Part shown: one piece after another, positions 17,286-28,653 of the stretch
Numbering within the stretch: position 1 is the stretch's first letter
How the letters are laid out: every line of letters begins with the position of its first letter
Origin: Rhodanobacter panaciterrae
GTDB taxonomy: Bacteria; Pseudomonadota; Gammaproteobacteria; Xanthomonadales; Rhodanobacteraceae
NCBI RefSeq assembly: GCF_014651895.1
Contig: NZ_BMXT01000001.1
Coordinates: forward strand, 930,001-994,000
Reading direction: 5' to 3'
DNA length: 64,000 bases
Program-made: the position numbers and the translations under genes
Notes under the pieces: generated by a model
What the model saw: only the letters and a program-made list of their open reading frames with translations
Told to the model about the DNA's origin: nothing
The model's database searches: none

Positions 17286-18793
17286 GCAAGCGCTTCCGGT
17301 TTACTGCGACGTGATGTGCGTGGCGGCGGCAGCGCATCGGATGCGCCGCGCCACAGATGGATCACCGCATACGCGCGCCACGGCCGCCATGCATCCGCGC
17401 GCAGTGTCAGTGCTTTCGTGCTGAGCGGTACCGCGTCGGTGGTGGCCTCGCGGCGCAGGATCAGGTCCGCTGCCGGAAACGCATCCGGATCGCTCAATGC
17501 GCGCATCGCCATGTAGTGCGCGGTCCATTCGCCGATGCCGGGCAGCGCAACCCAGCGCGCCACGAACTCATCCAGCGATTGCTCCGCGCTGAAATCCACG
17601 CGGCCGTCCAGCAGTGCCTGTGCCATGCCGCTGATCGTGGCGGCGCGCGTGGTGGTCAGGCCGATTTCGCGCAAATCCGCCTGTGCCAGTGCGGCCGGCG
17701 TCGGGAACAATCGCTCCAGTCCTGTCATCGGCGCCGTCGGCAACGACTCGCCCCAACGCTGCACGATGCGCGTGGCCAGCGTGCGTGCGGCCGCCACGCT
17801 GATCTGCTGGCCGAGAATCGCGCGCACCGCGATCTCGAAACCGTCCCAGCCGCCGGGCAGGCGCAGGCCGGGGCGCCGCGCCAGCAACGGGCCGAGGATT
17901 GCGTCGTGTTGGAACGTGTCCGCGATCGCCTGCGGATTCGCGTCCAGGTCGAACATCCGCCGCAGCGTCGTCACCACGCCGAGCAACTGTGTCGGCTGCG
18001 GACAATGCAGTTGCAGTTGCAGCGCATGCTCACCGCCTGGCCATGCACTGAGGCGCAGCCAGCCCGGTGCGTCGGCGGGGCCGAACGCACGCGCATAGCT
18101 GTGCTCGTCGACCAGTTCCACGCCCGGCAGCGCACGCGTGCGCAGAAACGCCAGCAACGCCGCGAAGTCGTACGGTGGTCGATAGCCGAGCCGGAGCATC
18201 AACGCCGCACCGGCCACTGCGCGCGGATGCCGGCGCAGTTCGCGCGGTGGAATGCGGTTCGCCTGCAGGAACGCCGCGTTGAACCGGCGCAGGCTGCGAA
18301 AGCCGGACGCAAGCGCGATTTCCGTCACCGGCAGCGCGGTCTCCGTCAGCAACTGTTTCGCGAACAGCAACCGCCGCGTCGTGTGCACGCTGATCGGCGG
18401 CGCACCGACGCGTTCCACAAACAGCCGGCGCAACTGCCGTGCGCCGATGCCGACACGCGCTGCGAGTTCGTCCAGCGAATGTTCCGCCAGCATGCCGGCT
18501 TCGATCAGCTTCAATGCTCGCGCGACCACATGATCGCCGCGCTGCCATTGATCGTTGCCCGGTGCCAGCTCCGGCCGGCAACGCAGGCACGGCCGGAATC
18601 CGGCCGCTTCCGCTGCCGCCGGGTTTGCGTAATAGCGGACGTTCTCGCGCTTCGGCGTCGGCGCCGGACACACCGGCCGGCAATAGATGCCGGTGCTGCT
18701 TACTGCAGTGAAGAACAGCCCGTCGAACCGTGCGTCACGGCTGAGCCGGGCTTGTTCGCAGAGGTGCGGATCGGGCAGGGAGGGGTCACTCAT
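17282..18793 (-). CDS. alkA: Ada regulator/AlkA 3-methyladenine glycosylase fusion
   Basis: 503 residues combining two repair modules. Residues 1-80 are an Ada-type zinc domain with C38, C42, C69 and C72 in the same spacing as E. coli Ada; C38 would accept a methyl from phosphotriesters. An AraC-type helix-turn-helix follows (about 85-185). An AlkA N-terminal domain and HhH-GPD glycosylase (about 190-485) contain [17 protein letters not shown] and the catalytic-aspartate region [11 protein letters not shown]. The protein should sense methylation damage, activate transcription and excise alkylated bases. It forms an adaptive-response operon with ogt. Confidence 0.92.
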   Translation of the reverse strand: MSDPSLPDPHLCEQARLSRDARFDGLFFTAVSSTGIYCRPVCPAPTPKRENVRYYANPAAAEAAGFRPCLRCRPELAPGNDQWQRGDHVVARALKLIEAGMLAEHSLDELAARVGIGARQLRRLFVERVGAPPISVHTTRRLLFAKQLLTETALPVTEIALASGFRSLRRFNAAFLQANRIPPRELRRHPRAVAGAALMLRLGYRPPYDFAALLAFLRTRALPGVELVDEHSYARAFGPADAPGWLRLSAWPGGEHALQLQLHCPQPTQLLGVVTTLRRMFDLDANPQAIADTFQHDAILGPLLARRPGLRLPGGWDGFEIAVRAILGQQISVAAARTLATRIVQRWGESLPTAPMTGLERLFPTPAALAQADLREIGLTTTRAATISGMAQALLDGRVDFSAEQSLDEFVARWVALPGIGEWTAHYMAMRALSDPDAFPAADLILRREATTDAVPLSTKALTLRADAWRPWRAYAVIHLWRGASDALPPPRTSRRSKPEALA

Positions 18794-18947
18794 GCGTGCA
18801 GGCTAGCACCGCCTTGCCAGCTTGACTCGCCGTTTTCGGACATCAATGCCGTAGTGCGCTGGTGCGGCGGAATTCGCCGCCTAGGGAATGCGATGACGCG
18901 TGCGGGCAGACAGTCGGGCGGCAACCCACGCAACCTCATCGTGCGGA

Positions 18948-19511
18948 TTACTTGATCGGTGCCATCAGGTGCTCGTACGGCGTGCCGGCCCACATGACAT
19001 ACGGTGCGGCTGTATCCGGGCTCGGGTTCTTCGGATAGTTCGCGTAGAATGCCGGGTCCGCGCCGACGATCATGAAATGCGGCCCGGTCTTGATCCAGTG
19101 GTTGCCGCTTTCCGGTTGCTTCGCGTACGGATCGGTGTTGCTCGCATCCGTGCCGCCCTCCAGCATGTACATCAAGCCGAGCTTGCCGGGCGGCGGTGGC
19201 TTGTGCCCGACATACGCGTTTATCCATTCCATTGCGTTCTTGTCCATGCACATCGAGTCCGGCCCCGGCGTGGTCGGGTTGTCCGGCATGCAGGTGAAGT
19301 CGTTGCTGCCTTTGCGCAGAGTGCGCATCTGGCCATCCGCACCCATCGCGATGATCGTCGCGTCCTTCGCGACGCGTGCCGGCGCGGCGCGCATGGCACT
19401 GGCGATCAATTGCGCGTCGGTGGGCATGCTCTTGTCGGCCGCCTGCACTCCGCCCATGACGGCGAGCATCGTCGCGGCAACGGTGTATCGGTAGATCAAG
19501 CTCTTGGACAT
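18948..19511 (-). CDS. Hypothetical exported protein
   Basis: 187 residues. A signal peptide (YRYTVAATMLAVMGGVQAAD) is followed by a globular domain with two cysteines in FTCMPDNPTTPGPDSMCMD, and PHFMIVGADPAFYANYP and YVMWAGTPYEHLM near the end. The family is not recognised with certainty; it resembles exported proteins of unknown function seen in proteobacteria and acidobacteria. Start at 19511 is chosen for the signal peptide. No obvious operon partner: 162 bases separate it from the next upstream gene. Confidence 0.7.
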   Translation of the reverse strand: MSKSLIYRYTVAATMLAVMGGVQAADKSMPTDAQLIASAMRAAPARVAKDATIIAMGADGQMRTLRKGSNDFTCMPDNPTTPGPDSMCMDKNAMEWINAYVGHKPPPPGKLGLMYMLEGGTDASNTDPYAKQPESGNHWIKTGPHFMIVGADPAFYANYPKNPSPDTAAPYVMWAGTPYEHLMAPIK

Positions 19512-19673
19512 GACTGCTTTCCCATGATGGCGTGGACAGTCATCACTGGGTTCCCCTTGCGCAGTCTGGGCCGCTACCCGAGGTCGGTCAATCGATGCAG
19601 CGGGCAATTCGGCAGGCCGGACAACGCCGCCGAATCGCATGCATCAGTTGCGCCGACGCGTCGTTCTACGACC

Positions 19674-20231
19674 TCAATGCCGGATCGTGGGCAACTCCGC
19701 GCGGGCGAGCATCGGGCATTGAATTTGCCGGCCGGCACGGAACGCCGCAGCGCCCGCATCGTTGGCCGGTTTGCCGTCGTCGCCGCCGTCGAACGCGACG
19801 CGCCAGATGCCGTCGCCGCCGCGCCGCCACGTCGTGGCGAACTTGCCGATCACGTAACGCGGCTTCGCGTTCGGTGCGGGGTCCTCGTACAGATACGCGC
19901 CGCTGGAATACGCGAGCGCGCCATCGGCCGTCGCCACCACCTGCTGCGGATACCAGTCCAGATGCACCGTCTTGCCGGTGATGATCGCAGCCCAGTGCAG
20001 CCGGATCGTGTCGGCGCCGTGCTTCGGCTTGCCGGTGTTCGCATCGAACACGGCATCGTCGGCCAGATAGCTCGCGAACGCGGCTGCGTCGTGCTGCTGC
20101 ACGCTCTGCGCAAACGCCAGCTCGCGCTGCCAGACCTCGCACGCCGCCTTGTGCGCGGTGGGCGTGGGCGTCGTCGCCAGCGTGGCCGGCGAGGCAACAA
20201 GCAACAGAACAAACCAGGTGCTGCGTGACAT
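19674..20231 (-). CDS. Exported SnoaL/DUF4440-like protein
   Basis: 185 residues. A signal peptide (STWFVLLLVASPATLATTP) precedes an NTF2/SnoaL-like cone-shaped fold: FAQSVQQHDAAAFASYLADDAVFD, GADTIRLHWAAIITG, and the final strand pair YVIGKFATTWRRGGDGIWRV. DUF4440-type proteins bind small ligands or act as non-catalytic scaffolds. The ATG is preceded by AAGGAG seven bases away. The C-terminal tail after residue 160 is Ala/Gly-rich and probably disordered. It is divergent from the GAF histidine kinase. Confidence 0.75.
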   Translation of the reverse strand: MSRSTWFVLLLVASPATLATTPTPTAHKAACEVWQRELAFAQSVQQHDAAAFASYLADDAVFDANTGKPKHGADTIRLHWAAIITGKTVHLDWYPQQVVATADGALAYSSGAYLYEDPAPNAKPRYVIGKFATTWRRGGDGIWRVAFDGGDDGKPANDAGAAAFRAGRQIQCPMLARAELPTIRH

Positions 20232-20353
20232 TGGCCAACTCCTTCCAGGGTGCGCAGCAGCTTCCGCCCGACAGCACCTGTTTGCCAGTGCCGGAACGCA
20301 TGGCCGCACGGCGTCACCGACAATATTTCAGCCGCCGGGCTAAGCTGCGACCC

Positions 20354-21565
20354 ATGCATACAGACAGCAACCAGCAGGCCATGCTCGGCCGACCTATCGC
20401 CGATGACGTGAAGCGGGTCGGCCGACTCGGCTCGGTGCCCACGATCCTGCAGACCGTCGCGCACACGACCGGCCTGCGTTTCGCGGTGATTGCCCGCGTC
20501 ACCGACACGAGCTGGACGGCCTGTGCCGTGCACGATGCGATCGAGTTCGGCCTGAAACCCGGTGGCGAACTGCTGCTGGAATCCACCATCTGCAACGAGG
20601 TTCGCCAGCACCATCAGCCGGTGGTGTTCGGTCACGCCAGCATGCATCCGCATTTTTGCAACCATCCCGTGCCGAAGCAGTATGGTTTCGAGAGCTATGT
20701 CTCGATCCCGATCTTTCGGGCCGGTGGCGAGTTTTTCGGCACGCTGTGCGCGCTCGATCCGTTGCCGGCCAAGCTCGACGATCCGCACATGGTCAAGACA
20801 CTGGAACTGTTCACCAGACTGATAGCTGCCGAATTGGAGACCGAGGAGAAGCTCGAGCACAGCGCCAACGCACTGCTCGATGCCCAGGAAACCGCGAAGC
20901 TGCGTGAGCAGTTCATCGCCGTGCTCGGGCACGACCTGCGCAGCCCGCTCAGCGCGGTCCAGGTCGGTGCCGATCTGCTGAAGTCGATGGAAAAGGATGC
21001 CCGTTCCGACCGGATCGTCGACCACATTCTGCGCAGTTGCGAGCGCATGACCGAGATGATCGAGAACATTCTCGACTTTGCGCGCGGCCGAATGGGTGGC
21101 GGTATTCCGGTGACCCTGCAGCCGCAGGACAATCTTGCTGCCGAACTGCAGCACGTGATCGCGGAAGTGCGGGGAAGTCATCCTGGACGGGAGATCCGGG
21201 CGACGATGGCCATTGAACATGCGGTTACCGCCGATTCGCGGCGCATCGCGCAATTGCTGGCCAACCTGCTCAACAACGCGGTAGCTCATGGCGCCGCCGA
21301 CCAGCCGGTATCCGTCGCGGCACGCTGCGATGCGCAGGACTTCGAACTGTCGGTGACGAACGGCGGCCAGCCGATTCCGCCGGACAAGCTCGGGCGCCTG
21401 TTCCAGCCATTTTCGCGTGGTGCCGATGCGGCCCCGCAACCGGGTCTCGGGCTTGGGCTCTATATCGCGGCCGAAGTGGCCAAGGCGCATCGCGGCAGTC
21501 TGGCTGTCTCGTCGACCGAGGCGGCGACGCAGTTCGTTTTCAGGATGCCGGTCAGCCCGGCCTGA
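20354..21565 (+). CDS. GAF-domain sensor histidine kinase
   Basis: 403 residues, no membrane helix, so cytoplasmic. A GAF domain (about 15-170) contains LLLESTICNEVRQHHQPVVF and ESYVSIPIFRAGGEFFGTLCA, a type seen in small-molecule or chromophore sensors. The kinase core has H193 in VLGHDLRSPLSAVQ, N-box LLANLLNNAVAHGA and G2 GLGLGLYIAAEVA. Its 3' end overlaps the convergent receiver-only regulator by 14 bases, which is probably a partner. The signal is unknown. Confidence 0.88.
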   Translation: MHTDSNQQAMLGRPIADDVKRVGRLGSVPTILQTVAHTTGLRFAVIARVTDTSWTACAVHDAIEFGLKPGGELLLESTICNEVRQHHQPVVFGHASMHPHFCNHPVPKQYGFESYVSIPIFRAGGEFFGTLCALDPLPAKLDDPHMVKTLELFTRLIAAELETEEKLEHSANALLDAQETAKLREQFIAVLGHDLRSPLSAVQVGADLLKSMEKDARSDRIVDHILRSCERMTEMIENILDFARGRMGGGIPVTLQPQDNLAAELQHVIAEVRGSHPGREIRATMAIEHAVTADSRRIAQLLANLLNNAVAHGAADQPVSVAARCDAQDFELSVTNGGQPIPPDKLGRLFQPFSRGADAAPQPGLGLGLYIAAEVAKAHRGSLAVSSTEAATQFVFRMPVSPA

Positions 21566-21920
21566 CCTGTTTCAGCGCATCCAGTAGCGCATCCAGCCGG
21601 AACGGTTTCTGCAGCACGGCGCAGCCGGCGTAAGCCGCCGGCAGTTCGTCGGGGCGCAGGCCGGTCAATACGCAGGTCGGCACCTGTCGGGCGTTGAGCG
21701 AGGTCAGCAACGCTTCGGTGGTCGTCGCGGCCAGCCGGTAGTCGATCAGCGCGATATCCGGCTCTGACGTCTCCAGCAACTGGTAGGCCTCTTCCAGCGT
21801 GGCGACCGGGCCGAGCACGCGGTAATCCCGCGACTCCAGCGCAATCTCCAGCGTTGCAGAAATCATCATGTCGTCCTCGACCACCATGACCTGCGGCCAG
21901 TCCGGCGCGGTGGCGTTCAT
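21552..21920 (-). CDS. Single-domain response regulator
   Basis: 122 residues from the ATG at 21920, comprising a receiver domain only. Acidic pocket EDD (residues 15-17), phosphoacceptor D60 (ALIDYRL), the conserved Thr in VLTG near 85 and K104 (LQKPF) are all present. There is no output domain, so it should work as a phosphate sink or by protein interaction. A longer in-frame start at 21986 exists but adds a His-rich extension unlike receivers. It faces the GAF kinase tail-to-tail with a 14-base overlap. Confidence 0.85.
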   Translation of the reverse strand: MNATAPDWPQVMVVEDDMMISATLEIALESRDYRVLGPVATLEEAYQLLETSEPDIALIDYRLAATTTEALLTSLNARQVPTCVLTGLRPDELPAAYAGCAVLQKPFRLDALLDALKQVRPG

Positions 21921-22149
21921 GTCGTGTTGCTCGGTGCGATGTGCATGGTATTTATCCGGAAAGTGGTGGAGTAGGTGCGAAGTCATCTGGTCGTTTCAGT
22001 GTCGCGTCCAGTAGCTCGTCGCGTCCGGCGCGTATGCCGACGATGCCTGGTTGCACCCTAACATCCGCCGGTGTGCCGGGCGCGTGACAGCGGCGACACG
22101 GTGATGCGAAATGCTATCGTCTCGAAATGTTGCCTGGGGGAGGCATGAC

Positions 22150-23763
22150 ATGGGTTCGGGTCCACGCTGGTTGCTGATAGTGGCGATTGTTCTGCTCGGC
22201 ATTGGCGAGTGGGTTTGGAATGCGCGCACAGTGCAGTCGCAAGTCCGCCGGGAGGTACAGATTCAGTTGGAGCGACGACCCGCGACGGTCCCGTTGCCAA
22301 GCCACAAGTTCACGCGCAATCAAGGCTATGCGTTCATTGATGCAATGAAAAAGGCCGAGGCGATCGCCGATCCGCTGCAGCGCTGCCTGGCCTATCCCGA
22401 CCCGCCGGACAGCCACTGGTCGCGAGATACCGTAGTCGCGTATTGCCATTACCGCCTGCAGCCGCGGCTCACGTTCGCCGAGGCGCAGTCGCTGATCCAG
22501 CACGACAACGCTGCCGAACTCGATCGCCGCCTCGCCGCCGCCCTGCATGCACAGCAGGCCGATCCGGCTGCGCGCGGACTGCTCGATCGCATCTATCAGG
22601 AAGCGTTCCAGAACGGCTCGTTCGACATTCGCCCGACCCTGGACGCCTGGAAGCGCGCCTCGCCGCATAGCGCCTTCGCGTTCGCCGCCAGCGGCACCGC
22701 TTACGTGTCGATGGCAGCAGAGGCACGCGGCAGTGGTTATATGAGCGACACGCCAGCCAGCAACGTGCAGGCGATGGACAACCTGCTGGCCCAGGCCGAC
22801 GTCGACTTGCGTCGCTCGATCGCACTGGATCCGAAACTCACGCCGGCCTATGCCGCGCTGATCCACGGCGGTGGCCTCGGTCACGGTCGCGACTACGTCG
22901 ACGCAGCGATCCGCGATGCACTGGCCGCGGTGCCGGACGACTATTCGAATTACACCATGGCGTTGTGGACGCGGCAGCCGAAGTGGGGCGGTTCGCTGGA
23001 GGCGATGGACCAGTTGGCCGCGCAGGCACGGGCGCAGGCCCCGGGCAATCCACTGATGAAAGTGTTGTCGTCGGAGCGGGCGTTCTACGAGGTATGGAAT
23101 TGCGACTGCAGCCACGAAGTCGAGATGGCGGCCTATCCGCACGTGGTCGACGAGCTGACCAGCAACAGCAATCTGGCCGAGATCGGCAGGATGGCCAGCC
23201 AGTACCGTGACCAGACCATGGCCTTGATCTACCAGTCCGAGGCTCTGCGCTTTGCGCCCGGCAACGAGGACGCGCGCGTCAATCGCGCCTTTGCGCTGGT
23301 CGACTACGACGAATCCGCCTGGGCGGTGAGCGACCTCGACCGCCTGTTGGCGGCGTCTCCGGACAACAAGCGTGCGCTCGACGCACGTGCCAGCGCCTAC
23401 GAGATGCTCGGCGACTACGTGCATGCCGAGCAGGATTTCCGCCGCCTGCTGGCGATGGACCCAGGCAACATGCGCACGCTGTCCAAGCTTGGCGACATGT
23501 TCGTGAACTGGGCGAAGGACTGGGACAAGGGCTGGGCGGTGGCCGACCAGTTGATTCGCGAGCAGCCGCAGAACCCTTACGGCTGGCTGCTGCGCGCCAG
23601 CGTCCAGGAGCGGCAGCCGCGCGCCGGGCTGGATGCCACCGCCGACCACCTGGAAGCGCAGTTCGGCAAGGATCCGGAAATGGCGAAGATGCTTGTGCGC
23701 ATGCGCGCGACGGTGGCACTGCGCAAGCACACCGGCATCGACGCGCGACCGACGGCGCCCTGA
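22150..23763 (+). CDS. Membrane-anchored TPR/DUF4034-like protein
   Basis: 537 residues. One N-terminal membrane helix (WLLIVAIVLLGIGEWVW) is followed by a long helical periplasmic or cytoplasmic region. The middle (about 75-330) resembles DUF4034 proteins: LDAWKRASPHSAFAFAASGTAY, ADVDLRRSIALDPKLTPAYA. The C-terminal part (about 370-500) has TPR-like repeats: FAPGNEDARVNRAFALVDYD, SPDNKRALDARASAYEMLGD, DPGNMRTLSKLGDMFVNW. GGGGGAGG lies just upstream of the ATG at 22150. A protein-interaction role is likely; function unknown. Confidence 0.8.
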   Translation: MGSGPRWLLIVAIVLLGIGEWVWNARTVQSQVRREVQIQLERRPATVPLPSHKFTRNQGYAFIDAMKKAEAIADPLQRCLAYPDPPDSHWSRDTVVAYCHYRLQPRLTFAEAQSLIQHDNAAELDRRLAAALHAQQADPAARGLLDRIYQEAFQNGSFDIRPTLDAWKRASPHSAFAFAASGTAYVSMAAEARGSGYMSDTPASNVQAMDNLLAQADVDLRRSIALDPKLTPAYAALIHGGGLGHGRDYVDAAIRDALAAVPDDYSNYTMALWTRQPKWGGSLEAMDQLAAQARAQAPGNPLMKVLSSERAFYEVWNCDCSHEVEMAAYPHVVDELTSNSNLAEIGRMASQYRDQTMALIYQSEALRFAPGNEDARVNRAFALVDYDESAWAVSDLDRLLAASPDNKRALDARASAYEMLGDYVHAEQDFRRLLAMDPGNMRTLSKLGDMFVNWAKDWDKGWAVADQLIREQPQNPYGWLLRASVQERQPRAGLDATADHLEAQFGKDPEMAKMLVRMRATVALRKHTGIDARPTAP

Positions 23764-23824
23764 GCAGGCTTGCGGCGGTGGCTGACCTTATACTCGGTGG
23801 TCTGACTCACCGGAGCCCTTCGCC

Positions 23825-25495
<1,671 letters not shown>

Positions 25496-25501
25496 AAGCG
25501 A

Positions 25502-25528
25502 AAGGGTCAGAAAATTAATCTGCCCCTT
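25502..25528. repeat. GGGTCAG hairpin at left edge of the island
   Basis: AAGGGTCAG and CTGCCCCTT form a nine-base stem with one mismatch and a nine-base AT-rich loop, directly after hutU. A similar GGGTCAG hairpin closes the right edge of the two-gene island at 28654. Such elements accompany REP/RAYT-type repeats in related bacteria. Confidence 0.5.
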
Positions 25529-25619
25529 AGTCTTGCGTGACCCGTTTTTCTACCTTTTCTCTTAGTGCCGGTCGGTGTGGGTTGAGTCCTATGCCAGAAA
25601 GCGATTGGAACTACAAAAA

Positions 25620-27029
25620 ATGGACGATCAAAACCTAATAGAACTGCTTGCTGCGTTCTCCCAGTCGAATCGCATTCCGGACCTTGTTTGGGCTGCCGAG
25701 GCGATGCTTGCGGCGAAAGTGGTGAACAAGGTGCGCCAAGACCACATGTTCGAAGTAGGGCTCCGCAATTTGCTTGTGTCTACGCCTGAGCAGCCCTACG
25801 AAAAGCTCAAAGCTATTGCCACAGCCTACCGGCTAGGTGCTACTTCGAAGCCTGTGATGACGATCGTCCGCCGTTATGCATCGGATGCTTTGACTCATCA
25901 GCTTCCTGCGCTAGAACTACTCACGGACGGTCAGGATCGCTACTACGCGTCTCTGAGCTTGCTCGATGCCCGTGGTAGTTGGGTCTTAGACTACGTAGCT
26001 CGCGGAGTAGCGCGCGAAGAGACGGCCGAAACCGCACGGGTCGTGCTCGCAAGGCGCCTGATGCAGTCACTCCCTGTGGCGGAAGGGCTTGCAAGAATAT
26101 CCGCTGAGCTGGAATCCGTAACCTTTGAAACTGAGAAGCCAGGAGAGTCGGCAGCAAAAAGATTGATCCGGGTGATTTCCGCTATTCGCCCAGCGATTGT
26201 TTCAGAGCTTGTTTCTCCCGGGGAAGACCTCGGACGCGCACTCAGGACATTCTTCAGAAGTCCATTCTCAAGGGTTGGTGCACCTCCACACGGAAACGTG
26301 GCTAATGGATTAGCGAGAGAGTGCTGTGCCTTGGTGTATGACGTGCTTAGAACGCAGATCACAGTTGTCGCTGATCCAGATGTCTACCGCTCTCTCTCGC
26401 CGGCGCGCGACTGGGTTGGGATATCGCTTTGGCCTCGCTTTGTAAAGAACAACAAGGCGCCGGAAAGTGTCCTCGGGGCGTTGGAGAGTGCACTCGTACT
26501 TCTTGCCAAGCAGCAGGTGACCGATCAACGACTGCTGGATGTCCTATTGCTCTTCGTTTCATCAAGGGACGAGGCTGCAGCTCGTACATCGCGGTTGGCA
26601 GAAAGTAATTCAGGCTTGGTGCCGGAAGTGCGTGATTGGCTTGCCCGCTTTGGCAGGATGAGAACAACCGCAGTTCTGACGTCAATGATTGACGCCAAAG
26701 ACGCTGGCTCTGATCCGGCCATCGCATCTCTCCTGATTACGGCCGATTTGCTGGAGCGCAGCAAAGAGGAGAGCACGAGACGCGCTGCACTTACCGTGAG
26801 GCTAAGAGAAGAAATTTCGTCGCTAGCCCACTCCAGGGGTCTCGTACTTAGTCTTGAGGCTGGAGATGTTGTCGAGTACTCCCCGGCAGCGCACGAGCTC
26901 GTTGGCGGCCACGCGATGGGGGTGGGGCAAGTTCGTGTGCTAAAGCCGCTCGTCGAACGAATCGGCACAAATGGAATTAGGACAGTTGTTCACAAGGCGC
27001 TGGTTGAAGCGCAAAAGGGGGCTAAATGA
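25620..27029 (+). CDS. Unknown helical protein with GrpE-like C-terminal domain
   Basis: 469 residues, no signal peptide or membrane segment. Residues 1-400 are mostly alpha-helical and match no family I recognise. Residues about 415-465 read VVEYSPAAHELVGG, VLKPLVERI and RTVVHKALVEAQ. This resembles the beta-head of GrpE (family pattern F-D-P-x-x-H-E-A-V followed by V-x-x-x-x-x-x-G-Y and a final R-x-A-x-V strand). It could therefore bind and release nucleotide from the Hsp70-like product encoded next, with which its gene overlaps by four bases (ATGA). Base composition is visibly poorer in G+C than hutU, indicating transfer. The ATG at 25620 follows an AACTACAAAA stretch without a good ribosome site; GTG at 25575 is an alternative start. 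Confidence 0.7.
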   Translation: MDDQNLIELLAAFSQSNRIPDLVWAAEAMLAAKVVNKVRQDHMFEVGLRNLLVSTPEQPYEKLKAIATAYRLGATSKPVMTIVRRYASDALTHQLPALELLTDGQDRYYASLSLLDARGSWVLDYVARGVAREETAETARVVLARRLMQSLPVAEGLARISAELESVTFETEKPGESAAKRLIRVISAIRPAIVSELVSPGEDLGRALRTFFRSPFSRVGAPPHGNVANGLARECCALVYDVLRTQITVVADPDVYRSLSPARDWVGISLWPRFVKNNKAPESVLGALESALVLLAKQQVTDQRLLDVLLLFVSSRDEAAARTSRLAESNSGLVPEVRDWLARFGRMRTTAVLTSMIDAKDAGSDPAIASLLITADLLERSKEESTRRAALTVRLREEISSLAHSRGLVLSLEAGDVVEYSPAAHELVGGHAMGVGQVRVLKPLVERIGTNGIRTVVHKALVEAQKGAK

Positions 27030-28627
27030 GTAACCAACTAGATGAAGTTATCCAGCTACTTCGTGGGATAGATGACAAAGTGGCCGCTCTTGACTCACGA
27101 ATGTCAGCTATGGAGCAAAGGGTTGGCGAGCTCGCCGATCGCGCTGAGGTAAACGTGGTGCCGATTGTGTTGCACAGCAAAGCGTTAAGCATGGACGAGG
27201 CAGAAGATAGGGATGTCCTGCTTTGCCTCGACTTTGGAACGGCTCGATCAAAGGCGTTTGCAACAAAAGGCTCAGACGACGTGCTGATTGACGTGGCTGT
27301 TGGTTCTCGTGCTGGTTCAGCTGAGCCACATAGCATCCTGTCGTGTGTCTTCGTCGGAGACGACCGTCAAATCTACTTTGGCGAAGTGGCGGCTGCTAAA
27401 AGCGAGCTGGCTGTCAATGGGGGTGTGAGGAAGCGTATCGATTCGTTCAAAGGAATGATCACGAACGCCAATCCGGGATCGGATCTGCGCGAAAACGCGT
27501 ATGACAAGGCGCACAACCCAACCAATGTCAAATTGAGCGAGGGGGAAGTTTTGTCTCTCTACCTCGGCTATCTCACGGACATGGCGGTTACTGACTTGGC
27601 CGAGCGACACCAGCTATCAAGGTATGTAAAGCGTCGCTTCACCACTCCAGTATTCGCAGACGGCCACAAGCAGTGGGCATCAGCCACGTTGAGGCGACAT
27701 TACGCTGAGGCAGTCCTTCTGGCGGACCATTTCCATGGTCATTGGCAAGAAGGGATCGACGTTGATGCCGCCAAGTCAGCGCTTATTGCTGTTGCGAAAC
27801 AGCATGACGTTGTTGAATATCTGTTGGTTGATTCCGAGGTCGAGCCCGTGGCGGCTTTCGGAAGCAGATTCAGAAACTACGAGCCTAAGGTGAAGCAGCG
27901 TCGAATCGTCAGCATTATCGATGCCGGAGCTGGTACGACTGATTTTGCTTCCTTTGCGCTAGTGGAGCAGCCTGGCGAGGACGTCGCCATGTTCTTGATT
28001 CCTGGATCAGTGCACGCCGTACGCAAGGCGGGTAATGAGGTTGATCGCATTCTGTGCGAGTTCATTCTCGACAAATGGAAGCAGGCGGAATTTGATGCGG
28101 CTACCGTCGGGCGCATTCGGGCGGATCTTTCGTTGCAGCAGCGAGGGTTGAAGGAGCGGCTGTTCCGTGAATCGCGCGTGACGTACACACTAGCCGACGA
28201 CACTAATGGGATCGTCGAGCTTCCTGAGTTCCTAGAAAGCGAGAAGGTGAAGCAACTTTCTGGCGACCTTCGAGCCGGGTTCGAGAAATCTCTTGGAGGT
28301 ATTCATCCCTCTTGGTTGAAGGAAGGAGCGCAGGGGGAGCTTGTCGTAATTGTTACTGGCGGTAGTTCAAGCCTTCCCATGATTCTGGAGTTAGCCTCGC
28401 TGCAAGTGACAGCGTTGTCGATCCCGCTGAAGTGTCAAGCCGCGCCGACCATCCCGAAATGGGTGGATCAATATGATGAACTTAGGTCACAATTTCCGCA
28501 GCTTGCTGTTGCCATTGGCGGAGCATCAAGGGAGCTGCCTCGGCTCGCACCGTCTACGTTCTCTGAGTTCTCTGGATTGTCGGATCAGGGGGCATGGGTA
28601 ATCGAACCTGCGATGAAAGGGGCATAA
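27026..28627 (+). CDS. Hsp70-like actin-fold ATPase with N-terminal coiled coil
   Basis: 533 residues. Residues 1-42 form a heptad-rich coiled coil (LDEVIQLLRGIDDKVAALDS). The actin/Hsp70 ATPase follows: phosphate 1 LCLDFGTARSK (about 66-76), phosphate 2 IIDAGAGTTDFASF (about 296-309) and adenosine motif VIVTGGSSSLPMI (about 440-452). The usual DnaK substrate-binding domain is missing: only about 80 residues follow the adenosine motif. It is therefore not a housekeeping DnaK. Coupled to the gene before it, it probably forms an ATP-driven chaperone-like or switch complex, possibly in phage defence or stress; that is inference. Confidence 0.8.
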   Translation: MSNQLDEVIQLLRGIDDKVAALDSRMSAMEQRVGELADRAEVNVVPIVLHSKALSMDEAEDRDVLLCLDFGTARSKAFATKGSDDVLIDVAVGSRAGSAEPHSILSCVFVGDDRQIYFGEVAAAKSELAVNGGVRKRIDSFKGMITNANPGSDLRENAYDKAHNPTNVKLSEGEVLSLYLGYLTDMAVTDLAERHQLSRYVKRRFTTPVFADGHKQWASATLRRHYAEAVLLADHFHGHWQEGIDVDAAKSALIAVAKQHDVVEYLLVDSEVEPVAAFGSRFRNYEPKVKQRRIVSIIDAGAGTTDFASFALVEQPGEDVAMFLIPGSVHAVRKAGNEVDRILCEFILDKWKQAEFDAATVGRIRADLSLQQRGLKERLFRESRVTYTLADDTNGIVELPEFLESEKVKQLSGDLRAGFEKSLGGIHPSWLKEGAQGELVVIVTGGSSSLPMILELASLQVTALSIPLKCQAAPTIPKWVDQYDELRSQFPQLAVAIGGASRELPRLAPSTFSEFSGLSDQGAWVIEPAMKGA

Positions 28628-28653
28628 CGATCAGCAGCAGGGAGCAGGAAAAT

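Noticed and set aside
22114-23730. 538-codon frame on the - strand opposite the DUF4034-like gene
   Set aside because: Shadow frame: unusual His/Arg/Gln content and no ribosome site; the + strand gene has GGGGGAGG and a membrane helix.
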